From Marinobacter halodurans (GTDB taxonomy: Bacteria; Pseudomonadota; Gammaproteobacteria; Pseudomonadales; Oleiphilaceae), in contig NZ_SJDL01000010.1 of assembly GCF_004327985.1 (NCBI RefSeq), positions 1-64,000 of the forward strand: a DNA stretch of 64,000 nucleotides, given 5' to 3'. Both the position numbers and the translations under genes were made by a program. Shown one piece after another: positions 27,289 through 35,977 of this stretch; positions within the stretch are counted from its first letter, which is position 1, and every line of letters begins with the position of its first letter. The notes beneath the pieces are model-generated. The model saw nothing but the letters and a program-made list of their open reading frames with translations, had not been told where the DNA came from and ran no database searches.

Positions 27289-28017
27289 ATGAGTGGTAAC
27301 AACGTAGACCGCAACGAGATTGCCAAATTTGAGGCGCTGGCCAGCCGCTGGTGGGATCCCAACAGCGAATTCAAGCCGCTGCACGACATCAATCCGCTGC
27401 GCCTGAACTACATCGACGAGCGCGCGCCCCTGCCCGGTCGCAAGGTGCTGGACGTCGGCTGCGGCGGCGGCCTGCTCAGCGAGGGCATGGCCCAGCGCGG
27501 TGCACACGTCACCGGTATCGATATGGGCGAGGCACCGCTGTCGGTGGCCCGGCTCCACGGCCTGGAATCCGGTATCGAGGTGGACTACAAGCAGATTCCC
27601 ATCGAAACCCTGGCGGAGGATCCGGCCCACATCGGCCAGTACGACGCCATCACCTGCCTGGAAATGTTAGAGCACGTACCCGAGCCGGGGTCGATCATCC
27701 AGGCCTGCGCCAAGTTGCTGCGCCCGGGTGGCGACCTGTTCGTCTCCACCATCAATCGCAACCCCAAGTCGTTCCTGTTTGCCATCGTGGGCGCCGAATA
27801 CGTGCTCAACATGCTGCCCAAGGGAACCCATGAGTGGCGCAAGTTCATCCGGCCCTCCGAGATGTCGGACTTCCTGCGCCACGCCGGGTTCGAAGTGAAG
27901 GACCTGACCGGCATGACCTTCAACCCGATCACCAGGGTCTACAAGCTGGGCCGCGACGTGGACGTCAATTACCTGATGCACGCGCGCCTGGACGACGGCG
28001 GGAGCGGTCCGGCGTGA
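27289..28017 (+). CDS. ubiG: ubiquinone biosynthesis O-methyltransferase
   Basis: A 242-residue SAM-dependent enzyme catalysing both O-methylations of ubiquinone synthesis. Recognisable are the N-terminal [22 protein letters not shown] motif [10 protein letters not shown] (about 52-60), the motif [11 protein letters not shown], and the membrane-associated insertion [22 protein letters not shown]. The length matches E. coli UbiG (240). It is followed by mupP, whose GTG start overlaps this stop codon (28014-28017). Confidence 0.96.
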   Translation: MSGNNVDRNEIAKFEALASRWWDPNSEFKPLHDINPLRLNYIDERAPLPGRKVLDVGCGGGLLSEGMAQRGAHVTGIDMGEAPLSVARLHGLESGIEVDYKQIPIETLAEDPAHIGQYDAITCLEMLEHVPEPGSIIQACAKLLRPGGDLFVSTINRNPKSFLFAIVGAEYVLNMLPKGTHEWRKFIRPSEMSDFLRHAGFEVKDLTGMTFNPITRVYKLGRDVDVNYLMHARLDDGGSGPA

Positions 28018-28694
28018 AGCGACCGCGTGCCATCCTGTTCGACCTGGACGGGACGCTAATCGATACGGCGCCGGATTTCATCCGCTGCCTGAACGCCGTC
28101 CGCGCCCGTTACAAGCTGCCCCACCTGCCCGAGCCCGAGATCCGCGAGTCGGTGTCCGACGGTGCGCGGGCGATGATCCATGTGGGGTTCGGGCTGACGC
28201 CGGAAGACGAGGACTATTTCGACCGGCACAGCGAGTTCCTGGACCTTTACGAAAGCGAGATCGCCGTGGAGACCAAGCTGTTTCCCGGCATGGAAACCCT
28301 GCTGACCTGGCTGGAAGAAAATCGCATCGCCTGGGGCATCGTCACCAACAAGCCGCGCCGATTCAGCGTGCCGCTGCTGCACGCGCTAGACCTTCATGAC
28401 CGGAGCGATGTTCTGGTCTGCCCGGACGACGTGGATCAGCGCAAGCCTCATCCCGAATCCCTGCTCCTGGCCAGTGAGCTGTTGCACATTCCCGCCGCGG
28501 AGTGTATCTACGTCGGCGACCACGCTCGCGATATAGAAGCCGGCAAACGCGCGGGCATGACCACCGTGGCCGCCCGCTACGGCTACATCCGCCACCCCGG
28601 CGAGATTCCCGGCTGGCAGGCCGATTTCATCATCGATTCCGCCGGTGAACTGCTGGCCATGCTGCAGAACCGGTACACTGGAAAAGAAGCCTGA
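28014..28694 (+). CDS. mupP: HAD phosphatase, N-acetylmuramate-6-phosphate phosphatase type
   Basis: A 226-residue HAD hydrolase. The start is the GTG at 28014, overlapping the ubiG stop; the frame is open further upstream only as a shadow of ubiG. HAD motif I is [11 protein letters not shown] at the N-terminus. Motif II is IVTNKPR, and motifs III/IV are [10 protein letters not shown] and [16 protein letters not shown]. It resembles phosphoglycolate phosphatase. In Pseudomonas the gene between ubiG and yciK was shown to be MupP, which feeds MurNAc-6-phosphate into cell-wall recycling. I assign that role by position; Gph is the alternative. Confidence 0.85.
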   Translation: MKRPRAILFDLDGTLIDTAPDFIRCLNAVRARYKLPHLPEPEIRESVSDGARAMIHVGFGLTPEDEDYFDRHSEFLDLYESEIAVETKLFPGMETLLTWLEENRIAWGIVTNKPRRFSVPLLHALDLHDRSDVLVCPDDVDQRKPHPESLLLASELLHIPAAECIYVGDHARDIEAGKRAGMTTVAARYGYIRHPGEIPGWQADFIIDSAGELLAMLQNRYTGKEA

Positions 28695-28733
28695 GGGGCC
28701 CGCCCCGGGTTCCCGGATCAAGGAGCGCAGACC

Positions 28734-29477
28734 ATGCAAGATTACAAGGCACCTGCCGACCTGCTGAAAGATCGCATCATCCTGGTCACCGGCGCCGGCG
28801 ACGGCATCGGCCGGTGTGCCGCCAAGACCTATGCCGCCCACGGAGCGACGGTTATCCTGCTGGGCCGGACCATCAGCAAGCTGGAATCGGTCTACGATGA
28901 GATCGAGGCCGCGGGTCATCCCCAGCCGGCGATTGTGCCGATGAACCTGGAAGGCGCTGCGGTCAAGGATTACGAGGAGATGGCCATGACCATCGAGGAA
29001 TCCTTCGGGCAGGTGGACGGCATCCTGCACAATGCCGGCCTGCTGGGCCAGCGCACGCCGATCGAACTCTACGATCCGGAAATCTGGGAGCAGGTGATGC
29101 GGGTCAACGTGACCGCACCATTCCTGCTCTCCCGGGCGCTGATCCCGGCCATGCGCAAGTCCGACGACGCCTCCATCGTGTTCGTCTCCTCCAGCGTGGG
29201 CCGCAAGGCCCGGGCGTACTGGGGCGCCTATTCGGTGTCCAAGTTTGCGCTGGAAGGTCTGAGCCAGCTCCTGGCGGACGAGCTGGACGACGAGCGCCAC
29301 AACGTGCGGGTAAACAGCCTCAACCCCGGCGCCACCCGGACCAACATGCGCGCCCACGCCTACCCGGCCGAGAACCCGGACAGCAACCCGACGCCGGAAG
29401 ACATCATGCCGATGTTCCTGTACCTGATGGGGCCGGACAGCCACGGCGTGACCGGCCAGCAGCTCGACGCGCGGTGA
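28734..29477 (+). CDS. yciK: YciK-family short-chain dehydrogenase
   Basis: A 247-residue classical SDR. The NAD(P) motif is TGAGDGIG (about 20-27), followed by NAG in HNAGLLG, catalytic S in VFVSSSVG, and YSVSK (YxxxK). The family is widely conserved but its substrate is not established. It starts 39 bp after mupP and ends 4 bp before the glutaredoxin-like gene, consistent with a ubiG-mupP-yciK-grx operon. Confidence 0.9.
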   Translation: MQDYKAPADLLKDRIILVTGAGDGIGRCAAKTYAAHGATVILLGRTISKLESVYDEIEAAGHPQPAIVPMNLEGAAVKDYEEMAMTIEESFGQVDGILHNAGLLGQRTPIELYDPEIWEQVMRVNVTAPFLLSRALIPAMRKSDDASIVFVSSSVGRKARAYWGAYSVSKFALEGLSQLLADELDDERHNVRVNSLNPGATRTNMRAHAYPAENPDSNPTPEDIMPMFLYLMGPDSHGVTGQQLDAR

Positions 29478-29481
29478 CCCC

Positions 29482-29745
29482 ATGAGCCAGGACGCGCTTC
29501 ATCCCATGCAACTGGTGTTTTACACCACCGACAACTGCCAGCTTTGTGGACTGGCCGAGACCCTGCTCGTACAGACCCCCATGGATCCACCGATCCCAGT
29601 GGACGTGGTGGACATCGCCCAATCCACGGAACTGGTCGCCCGTTACGGCGAACGGATCCCGGTATTGCGCCGGGCCGACAATGGCCGCGAGCTGGACTGG
29701 CCGTTTACCCGGGACGACCTGATGGTTTTCCTGGATAAAGCCTGA
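29482..29745 (+). CDS. glutaredoxin-like (DUF836-type) protein
   Basis: An 87-residue thioredoxin-fold protein. The N-terminal strand LVFYTTDNCQLCGLAETLL has a CxxC pair in the redox position. RIPVLRR supplies the conserved cis-Pro, and the end is a single helix. It looks like a small disulfide or glutathione-linked reductant of unknown client. It is the last gene of the ubiG-mupP-yciK unit. ATG 29482 is chosen because it follows the yciK stop by 4 bp. Confidence 0.82.
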   Translation: MSQDALHPMQLVFYTTDNCQLCGLAETLLVQTPMDPPIPVDVVDIAQSTELVARYGERIPVLRRADNGRELDWPFTRDDLMVFLDKA

Positions 29746-29846
29746 GCTGATGCACCGCATAGCCAGACTCAATTTAAACGCCGGCAATTTATAATTTATG
29801 ATTATGGCTGTTTTTAATAGCCTGACCCGACATTGAGGACCCAATC

Positions 29847-30620
29847 ATGCTGATGGTCATTTCCCCGGCCAAGAACCTGGATTACGAAAGCCCCCTGGCG
29901 ACACAGAAATACACCCAGCCGGCCTTCCTGGACGACGCCTGCGAACTGATCGACCAGCTCAAGACGCTGGAGCCGCACCAGGTCAGCAACCTGATGGGCA
30001 TCAGCGCCAAACTGGGCCAGTTGAATGCCGAGCGCTACCAGCAGTGGCATACCCCGTTTACGCCGGACAACGCCCGCCCGGCCGTGCTCGCCTTTAACGG
30101 CGATGTCTACACCGGACTCGATGCGCCGTCGTTCGACGACAAGGATTTCGAGTTTGCCCAGGACCACCTGCGCATCCTGTCGGGTCTCTACGGCATCCTG
30201 CGTCCGCTGGACCTGATGCAGCCGTATCGACTGGAGATGGGCACCCGGTTCGAGAACAGGCGCGGTAAGGACCTCTATGCCTTCTGGAGCAACAAGCTGA
30301 CCATGGCGCTGAATGACGAACTGGCGGATGAAGGCCAGGTGCTGATCAACCTGGCGTCCAACGAGTACTTCAAGAGCATCAAGAAGAAGGAACTGGACGG
30401 TCGCATCATCACGCCGCAGTTCAAGGACTGGAAGAACGGCCAGTACAAGATGATCAGCTTCTACGCCAAGAAAGCCCGCGGGTTGATGTGCGCCTACGCG
30501 ATCAGGAACCGGATCAATGAGCCGGAGGCTCTCAAGCAGTTCGATTGGGCAGGCTACCGCTTCAGTGAAGAGCAGTCCAACGGCGACAACTGGGTTTTCC
30601 TGCGGGACGAACCGGCCTGA
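29847..30620 (+). CDS. yaaA: peroxide stress protein YaaA
   Basis: A 257-residue UPF0246/DUF328 protein, the same length as E. coli YaaA (258). The start [15 protein letters not shown] is diagnostic, followed by YTGLDAPSF and [26 protein letters not shown]. YaaA binds DNA and lowers free iron damage under hydrogen peroxide; E. coli yaaA is controlled by OxyR. Upstream (29746-29846) there is an AT-rich TATAAT-containing stretch but no clear OxyR box. A DUF2788 gene follows 9 bp downstream. Confidence 0.95.
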   Translation: MLMVISPAKNLDYESPLATQKYTQPAFLDDACELIDQLKTLEPHQVSNLMGISAKLGQLNAERYQQWHTPFTPDNARPAVLAFNGDVYTGLDAPSFDDKDFEFAQDHLRILSGLYGILRPLDLMQPYRLEMGTRFENRRGKDLYAFWSNKLTMALNDELADEGQVLINLASNEYFKSIKKKELDGRIITPQFKDWKNGQYKMISFYAKKARGLMCAYAIRNRINEPEALKQFDWAGYRFSEEQSNGDNWVFLRDEPA

Positions 30621-30629
30621 TCAGCGTCC

Positions 30630-30830
30630 ATGAGTGAAGCCCTGTTTTCCGAGATCGCCCTTTATGTGCTGTTGACGGCGTTGATCGCCTATATGGGCTT
30701 TATCGTCTGGGATCTCGCCAGGAAATCCAACGCCGGCCGCTTCGGCACTGCGCTTCTGTTCATGGTACTGGGGGCCGGTGTCGTGGGCTTCGTCATCAAG
30801 ACGATCCTGGTTGAAACGCTGGATTTCTGA
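30630..30830 (+). CDS. DUF2788 small membrane protein
   Basis: A 66-residue protein with two transmembrane helices (about 7-29 and 40-60) joined by a short polar loop LARKSNAGRFG. It matches the DUF2788 family seen in Pseudomonas and Marinobacter; its function is unknown. It begins 9 bp after the yaaA stop, so it is probably translated from the same mRNA. Confidence 0.85.
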   Translation: MSEALFSEIALYVLLTALIAYMGFIVWDLARKSNAGRFGTALLFMVLGAGVVGFVIKTILVETLDF

Positions 30831-30992
30831 GTTCTCCCAGCGACTTACCGAGCCGCAGACCAACCGTCCGTTATTTCGACACTGACCTTTGCCCCCGCTT
30901 TGTGCTTCAATGCGCAATCATCTTCTGCCGGAGACGATCAACCCTCCGGCCCATCACGTTTCAACAACCATTCAACTCAGGGAAACATCTGA

Positions 30993-31931
30993 ATGTGGTT
31001 TCGTAATGCCCGTATCTATCGATTCACCAAGCCGTTCAACGTATCCGTCGAGGAACTGGAGCGCCAACTGGGTGAGTCCGCCTTCAAACCCTGCGGTCCG
31101 CAGGAATCCTTCCGCCAGGGCTGGGTACCACCGTTGGGACGCCACGGCCAGCAGTTGGTGCACAGCGCCAACGGCTATCACCTGATTGCCCTGCGCAAGG
31201 AAGAGCGTGTGCTGCCGGCCGCCGTCCTCAAGGAAGCAGTCACCGAGCGGGTCGAGATGATCGAGGCGGAGCAGATGCGCAAGGTGCCGCGCAAGGAAAA
31301 GGACGAGATCAAGGAGCAGCTGACCCAGGAAATGCTGCCCCGGGCCTTCACCAAGTCCAAGCGGACGTTCGCCTACCTGGCGCCGCAGGATGGCTTCATG
31401 ATCGTCGATGCCGGTTCCGACAAGCAGGCCGAGGAAATCGCCACCACGCTGCGCAAGTGCATCGGTTCCCTGCCGGTCCGCCCACCCGCGCTGGAACAGG
31501 CGCCGACCTTCACCTTCTCCGGCTGGCTGAGCGAAACCATCGACCTGCCCCCGACCTTCTCACTGGGCACCGAGTGCGAGCTCAAGGACACCAGTGAAGA
31601 CGGCGGCGTGGTGCGCTGCAAGGGTCTGGACCTGCTGGGCGACGAGATCCGCAACCACCTCAATGCGGGCATGCAGGTCACCAAGCTGTCCCTGGGCTGG
31701 GAGGACAGCCTGACCTTCGTGCTGGACGAGGAACTGGCCCTGCGCCGCCTCAAGTTCGGAGACACCTTCCAGGAAAAGCTGGACGACGTGGACGCCGACG
31801 ATGCCGCCGCCAAGTTCGACGCCGCATTCACGCTGATGACGCTGGAACTGGCGCGCCTGATCCCGGCGTTGCTGGAAGCGCTGGGTGGCGAGGATCGTTC
31901 GGCGATCGTGGATGAGGAAGAAGCGGCGTAA
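30993..31931 (+). CDS. rdgC: recombination-associated protein RdgC
   Basis: A 312-residue nucleoid-associated protein forming a ring around double-stranded DNA and modulating RecA. The N-terminal MWFRNARIYRF and the conserved GWVPPLGRHG and LRKEERVLPAAVLKEAV segments are typical of the family. The length is near E. coli RdgC (303). It is monocistronic. Its 3' end is followed within 16 bp by the first REP-like unit. Confidence 0.95.
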   Translation: MWFRNARIYRFTKPFNVSVEELERQLGESAFKPCGPQESFRQGWVPPLGRHGQQLVHSANGYHLIALRKEERVLPAAVLKEAVTERVEMIEAEQMRKVPRKEKDEIKEQLTQEMLPRAFTKSKRTFAYLAPQDGFMIVDAGSDKQAEEIATTLRKCIGSLPVRPPALEQAPTFTFSGWLSETIDLPPTFSLGTECELKDTSEDGGVVRCKGLDLLGDEIRNHLNAGMQVTKLSLGWEDSLTFVLDEELALRRLKFGDTFQEKLDDVDADDAAAKFDAAFTLMTLELARLIPALLEALGGEDRSAIVDEEEAA

Positions 31932-31946
31932 TTCCGCTACTTGCAG

Positions 31947-32047
31947 GCAGCCCTGCGGGCTGCTCCGAAGCTGAAGCATCGGCTACATTGCCAGTCAACT
32001 CGAGCATGTAGCAGATGCTTTAGCTTCTGAGGCGCCGTAAGGTGCCC
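31947..32047. repeat. REP/BIME-like unit A
   Basis: A unit of about 101 bp with three predicted hairpins in order. The first is GCAGCCC-TGC-GGGCTGC (31947-31963). The second is a long imperfect palindrome, from CCGAAGCTGAAGCATCGGCTACAT to ATGTAGCAGATGCTTTAGCTTCTGAGG. The third is GGCGCC-GTAA-GGTGCC. Units C and D repeat it almost base for base, and B keeps its right half. Confidence 0.88.
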
Positions 32048-32091
32048 CGACTTACTGAGGTGCTGATAGAAGCGCACCTTCCAAACCGCCT

Positions 32092-32173
32092 CAATGCTAG
32101 AGCATCGACCAAATCACCGGTCAACTCGAGCGTGTAGCAGATGCTTTAGCTTCTGAAGCGCCGTAAGGTGCCC
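32092..32173. repeat. REP/BIME-like unit B, degenerate left half
   Basis: The right half (from GTCAACTCGAGC through the GCGCCGTAAGGTGCCC hairpin) matches unit A with a few substitutions. The left half is scrambled, with only an AGCATCG trace, so the long palindrome cannot fully form. It lies immediately 5' of the RAYT gene. Confidence 0.8.
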
Positions 32174-32206
32174 GTTGAATGCCAACTCCATGGAAGGAGT
32201 TAATTC

Positions 32207-32644
32207 TTGAGTTATAAGAACGCCACCGCCCACCGACATTCAATAGCAGGCCAAGAGTACCTGGTCACTGCATGCACTCAGAATCGCTATCCGGCTTTCC
32301 AGGACTTCAACACGGCCCGGGCTGCCGTCGCTGCGTTAAGGAAAACGGAAGAGAATGGTCTGGCAAAAGTCATGGCTTGGGTCATTATGCCCGACCACCT
32401 GCACCTTCTATTGGCGCTGACTGGCGTCGGAAGCCTCGGAGACGTTTTAGCTCACCTGAAAATTCAGGCATCACGAAATGCCGGTAGCAAAATCCCCTGG
32501 CAAAAGGGCTATCACGAGCGGACGCTGAGAAGAATCGAGGACCGACAGGATATCGCGCGATACATTATTCTTAATCCTGTACGCGCTGGGATAGTGCGAA
32601 CCGTTCGCGAATATCCACATTGGGATTCGATGTATTTGGGCTAA
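32207..32644 (+). mobile_element. REP-associated tyrosine transposase (RAYT)
   Basis: A 145-residue single-domain Y1/HUH transposase of the TnpA_REP group. The HUH motif is MPDHLHLLL with H64 and H66. The catalytic Tyr is Y119 in IARYIILNPVRAGIV, a hallmark RAYT segment. The start is TTG 32207 with GGAAGGAG 7 bp upstream. REP-like units A and B lie 5' and units C and D lie 3', which is the classic RAYT-REP configuration. RAYTs nick and join single-stranded REP DNA and are thought to have spread such repeats. The frame is intact and the residues are complete, so the protein may be active. Confidence 0.92.
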
Positions 32645-32664
32645 GGTGTAAATCCTGATGGATG

Positions 32665-32765
32665 GCTGCCCTCTGGGCAGCTCCGAAGCTGAAGCGTCGG
32701 CTACATTGCCAATCAACTCGAGCATGTAGCAGATGCTTTAGCTTCTGAGGCGCCGACAGGGGCCC
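32665..32765. repeat. REP/BIME-like unit C
   Basis: It has the same layout as unit A, starting 21 bp after the RAYT stop. Its first hairpin is GCTGCCC-TCT-GGGCAGC; compared with units A and D both arms have changed so that pairing is kept. The final hairpin is altered (GGCGCC-GACA-GGGGCC) with one mismatched pair. Confidence 0.88.
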
Positions 32766-32810
32766 TGTTATGGCCTCAGTCGAAACTTTAAGAATATCGA
32801 CAACACGCTA

Positions 32811-32910
32811 GCAGCCCTGCGGGCTGCTCCGAAGCTGAAGCGTCGGCTACATTGCCAGTCAACTCGAGCATGTAGCAGATGCTTTAGCTTCTGAGGCGCC
32901 GAAGGTGCCC
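32811..32910. repeat. REP/BIME-like unit D
   Basis: A near-identical copy of unit A (one base shorter in the last loop), 45 bp after unit C and ending 27 bp from the 3' end of the acetyltransferase gene. Its last hairpin, GGCGCC-GAA-GGTGCC, is followed by CTTTT, so it could also serve as a terminator for transcripts from the left. Confidence 0.88.
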
Positions 32911-32936
32911 TTTTAAGCTTATGCTGGGCAAAAACT

Positions 32937-35672
32937 TTACCCTCGCAACCTCTCCCTTTGCCAATCCGTTTCCGGCTCATTGAGCGGCAGGCGCAGGTCC
33001 AGGACGTCTTCTTCCATGTTGTAGGTGATCTCGAATCCGAGATGACGCGCCAGGTTGAGCATGGGGTGGTTGTCCGGCAGCACGTTGCCGATCATTTCGA
33101 CGGTGCCGCGGGCGCGGCAGTAGTCGATCATCTTGCGCATGAGGATGTAGCCCAGGCCCTCGCCTTTCATGTCATCACGCACCATGACGGCGAATTCGCA
33201 CTGGAGGTTGTCGGCATCGGTCCAGACGCGCACGGTGCCCAGGGTTTCCTCGCCGGTGCCGTCTTCGCGCTCGGCATTGGCGATAAACACCATCTCCCGG
33301 TCGTAGTCGATCTGGACCATCTGGGCCACGTCTTCGTGGGAGAAATGCTTGCGATACTGGAAGAAGCGGTAACGGATCGACTCCGGTGACTGGTGATGAT
33401 GGAATTCCAGGTGCGCCGGCTCGTCCTCCGCCAGCACCGGCCGCACGATCACCTTGCGCCCGGATTTCGGCAGGACCACCCACTCCTCAAGCTCCCGCGG
33501 ATACGGCTGGATGATCGGGCGTCCCGGCTCCTCCGCCAGGTCAATCGCCACGTCCACCGCCACGGCGCCATGTCGGTCAAACAGCAGTGGCAGGATTTCC
33601 AGGCCGCGAATGTGCGGGATGTCGATCACGATCTGGGACAGGGTGACCAACGTTTCGCAGATCGCCCGGATATCTTCCTCGGGCTGCAGGCTGTACTCCC
33701 GCAGCAGGCGGTACATGTAGGTTCGCCGCAACAGCTCCTTGGCCAGCACCATGTTCAATGGCGGCAGCGCGATCTGGCGGTCGGTCATCACGTTCACACT
33801 GGCGCCGGCCGCGCCGCAGACCACCAGGGGACCGAATACCGGGTCCCGCGTAATCCCGACGCTAAAGGCAATGCCGCCCAGGTGCTGGTAGGTGCGCTGG
33901 ACGGCAAAGCCCAGGAAGCCGCTGCGGGGAAAGTGGGCGCGATACTCGTCCATCAGGACCTGGCACGACTCGATGATTGCCGACTCGCTGTTGAGCCCCT
34001 GGATGGTCGACTTGTAGCGCCCCCGCCCGGTCTGCTCCTCCATGAACGGATGACAGCCACGCTCGTGGATCAGGGTAACGTCAATGGGCCGGCGCTCAAC
34101 CTGGAAGCTTTCCACGACCCCTTCCACATCATCGCAGTAGACCGTGTCCACGGCACGAATACCGTAGTCGCGGATGACTTCCCTGGCCTCGCTGTTGGAC
34201 AGGTGGTTGCGGCCGGAGCGGTGCGCTTTCATGACGATCTTGCGGGCGACCGAGCTGTCGGCGAAGTGATCGGTGAAGGACTCCGGGGTCTCCCGCAGCA
34301 ATCGCTGGACCCGCTGGTGATGGACATGCTGCATGAAGGCATTGACCGCTTTCTCCGGCGAGAAGAACGAGGGAATGCCCGCCCGGTAAAACTCATCCCT
34401 GGCCTCCAGCACCGTACTCTGGCCCAACCAGCAGGTGAAGGTGTTCAGTCGGGTACCCTTGCTGGCCTGCACCACGGCATCGGCAATCTGTAGGCTGTCT
34501 TCAGTCAGACTCGGGGCATACATCACCAGCACGTTGGACACGTTGGGATCCTTGGCCAGGATCCGCAAAGCCTCGGCATAGAGTTCCGGTGACGCGTCGT
34601 AGTTCAGGTCGATGGGATTCTTGCGGGTCCAGTAGGACGGCAGGTGCTTGGCCAGGGACTCGATGGTCTCCGTCGATAGCGTCGCCAGTTCGCCATCCAG
34701 TCCCGCCAGACGATCCACCGCCAGCACGCCCGGCCCGACACCGTTGGCCATGATCACCAGCTCTTCCCGGCGCACCGGGCGCATGCGGGTCAGCGTTTCC
34801 AGGGCGTCGAACATCTGGCCAAGGCCGTCGACCCTCAAGACACCGGCCCGGCGCAGCACCGCGTCGTAGATCGGATCGGTGCGCGTCACGCCCACCGGAC
34901 GCTGTACCGGCAACCATTCGGATTCCGGCACCCGGCCACTCTTCACGGCAATCACGGGCTTGGTCCGGGAGGCCACCCGCACCGCCGAGATGAAGCGCCG
35001 GGGATTGGGAATGCTTTCAATATGCAGAAGGATGGCCCGGCATCGGGTGTCCTGGGCCAGGTAATCGATCAGGTCATCGTGACCGATGTCCATGCCGTCA
35101 CCCAGGGTGAGGAAATGGGAGAACCCGACACCCCGGGCAAAGGCCCAGTCGATGATGGAACTGGCAATCGTACCGGACTGGCCGACGAAGGCGACCTTGC
35201 CCGGTATGGCGCCCATATGGGCGTAGGTGGCGTTCAGGCTGCGGAACGGCACCATCAGGCCGATGGTATTGGGGCCCAACACCCGAATACCGGCCTCGCG
35301 CGCCGCATCGCGCACCGAGTACATCAGCGGCTGTCCGGTCTTGCTGTGGGCCCGGGACATCCCGCCGGTCATTACGATGGCCGTGCGGACACCCGCCTCG
35401 CCCAGTTGGCGGATCATCTTCGGCACGGTATCCGGCGGCGTACAGACGATCGCCAGATCCGGCTTCATCGGCATCCGCGATACCTTGGGGACGCAAGGTA
35501 CGCCGTGGACGTTCTGGTACTCATTACGGTTGATCACCAGCAGCTGCCCCGGGAAGCCGCCGGCCATCAGGTTCCGCAGCACCATACCGCCCAGGTTGTC
35601 CGCCCGTTCCGACGCGCCGGCAATCACGATCGACTCCGGATTGAACAGGCTTTCCAGATACCGTGTGCCCAA
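32937..35672 (-). CDS. Pat-type protein lysine acetyltransferase (degenerate NDP-forming acyl-CoA ligase plus GNAT)
   Basis: 911 residues from the TTG at 35672, chosen for its GGAGGG site 8 bp upstream and the usual N-terminus (LGTRYLESLFNPESIVIAG); a frame to 35753 adds 27 residues. The order is a CoA-binding Rossmann domain, succinyl-CoA ligase-like domain, ATP-grasp, then a GNAT domain (about 735-910). The GNAT domain carries the acetyl-CoA loop VRDDMKGEGLGYILM. Where active acyl-CoA ligases have the phospho-His motif SHTGAL, this protein reads QRPVGV, so the ligase half should not be catalytic. That is the known situation in Salmonella Pat. It is expected to acetylate metabolic enzymes such as Acs. 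Confidence 0.87.
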   Translation of the reverse strand: MGTRYLESLFNPESIVIAGASERADNLGGMVLRNLMAGGFPGQLLVINRNEYQNVHGVPCVPKVSRMPMKPDLAIVCTPPDTVPKMIRQLGEAGVRTAIVMTGGMSRAHSKTGQPLMYSVRDAAREAGIRVLGPNTIGLMVPFRSLNATYAHMGAIPGKVAFVGQSGTIASSIIDWAFARGVGFSHFLTLGDGMDIGHDDLIDYLAQDTRCRAILLHIESIPNPRRFISAVRVASRTKPVIAVKSGRVPESEWLPVQRPVGVTRTDPIYDAVLRRAGVLRVDGLGQMFDALETLTRMRPVRREELVIMANGVGPGVLAVDRLAGLDGELATLSTETIESLAKHLPSYWTRKNPIDLNYDASPELYAEALRILAKDPNVSNVLVMYAPSLTEDSLQIADAVVQASKGTRLNTFTCWLGQSTVLEARDEFYRAGIPSFFSPEKAVNAFMQHVHHQRVQRLLRETPESFTDHFADSSVARKIVMKAHRSGRNHLSNSEAREVIRDYGIRAVDTVYCDDVEGVVESFQVERRPIDVTLIHERGCHPFMEEQTGRGRYKSTIQGLNSESAIIESCQVLMDEYRAHFPRSGFLGFAVQRTYQHLGGIAFSVGITRDPVFGPLVVCGAAGASVNVMTDRQIALPPLNMVLAKELLRRTYMYRLLREYSLQPEEDIRAICETLVTLSQIVIDIPHIRGLEILPLLFDRHGAVAVDVAIDLAEEPGRPIIQPYPRELEEWVVLPKSGRKVIVRPVLAEDEPAHLEFHHHQSPESIRYRFFQYRKHFSHEDVAQMVQIDYDREMVFIANAEREDGTGEETLGTVRVWTDADNLQCEFAVMVRDDMKGEGLGYILMRKMIDYCRARGTVEMIGNVLPDNHPMLNLARHLGFEITYNMEEDVLDLRLPLNEPETDWQRERLRG

Positions 35673-35977
35673 GTCGTCGCCCCTCCAGCAGGCCGCGTCA
35701 TTACCCCGGAGTGCGGCAAAGCGACCTGGCTCGAATGCCAGGCGCCTTGCCACCCCTCCTCAATCTGCCTCTCATGTTAGGCGGTCCGGCGTGGATTTAA
35801 AACGAAACTTTTTGGATTGGAAACGACCGATTGTCGCAGGCTTGCCCCCATGACCGGGCACCAAAAACCTCCGGAACGACGGCTCACATCCCCACCAAAG
35901 AAGCAAAGCGAGTCCCCGTCATCCCTGATAACATGAGAAAGGACAGGCCATAGCGCACCGGTTACACGGGACCAATA
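35673..35977. other. divergent intergenic region, Pat-like and HDAC genes
   Basis: A 305-bp region between the divergent acetyltransferase and deacetylase genes. It contains the GGAGGG ribosome site of the former and an AT-richer patch at about 35790-35820 that may hold promoters. I see no convincing -35/-10 pairs, operator palindromes or small genes. Confidence 0.45.

Noticed and set aside
31947-32910. CRISPR array
   Set aside because: The repeats are about 100 bp, highly palindromic and irregularly spaced around a RAYT gene, with no cas genes. They are REP/BIME-like units.
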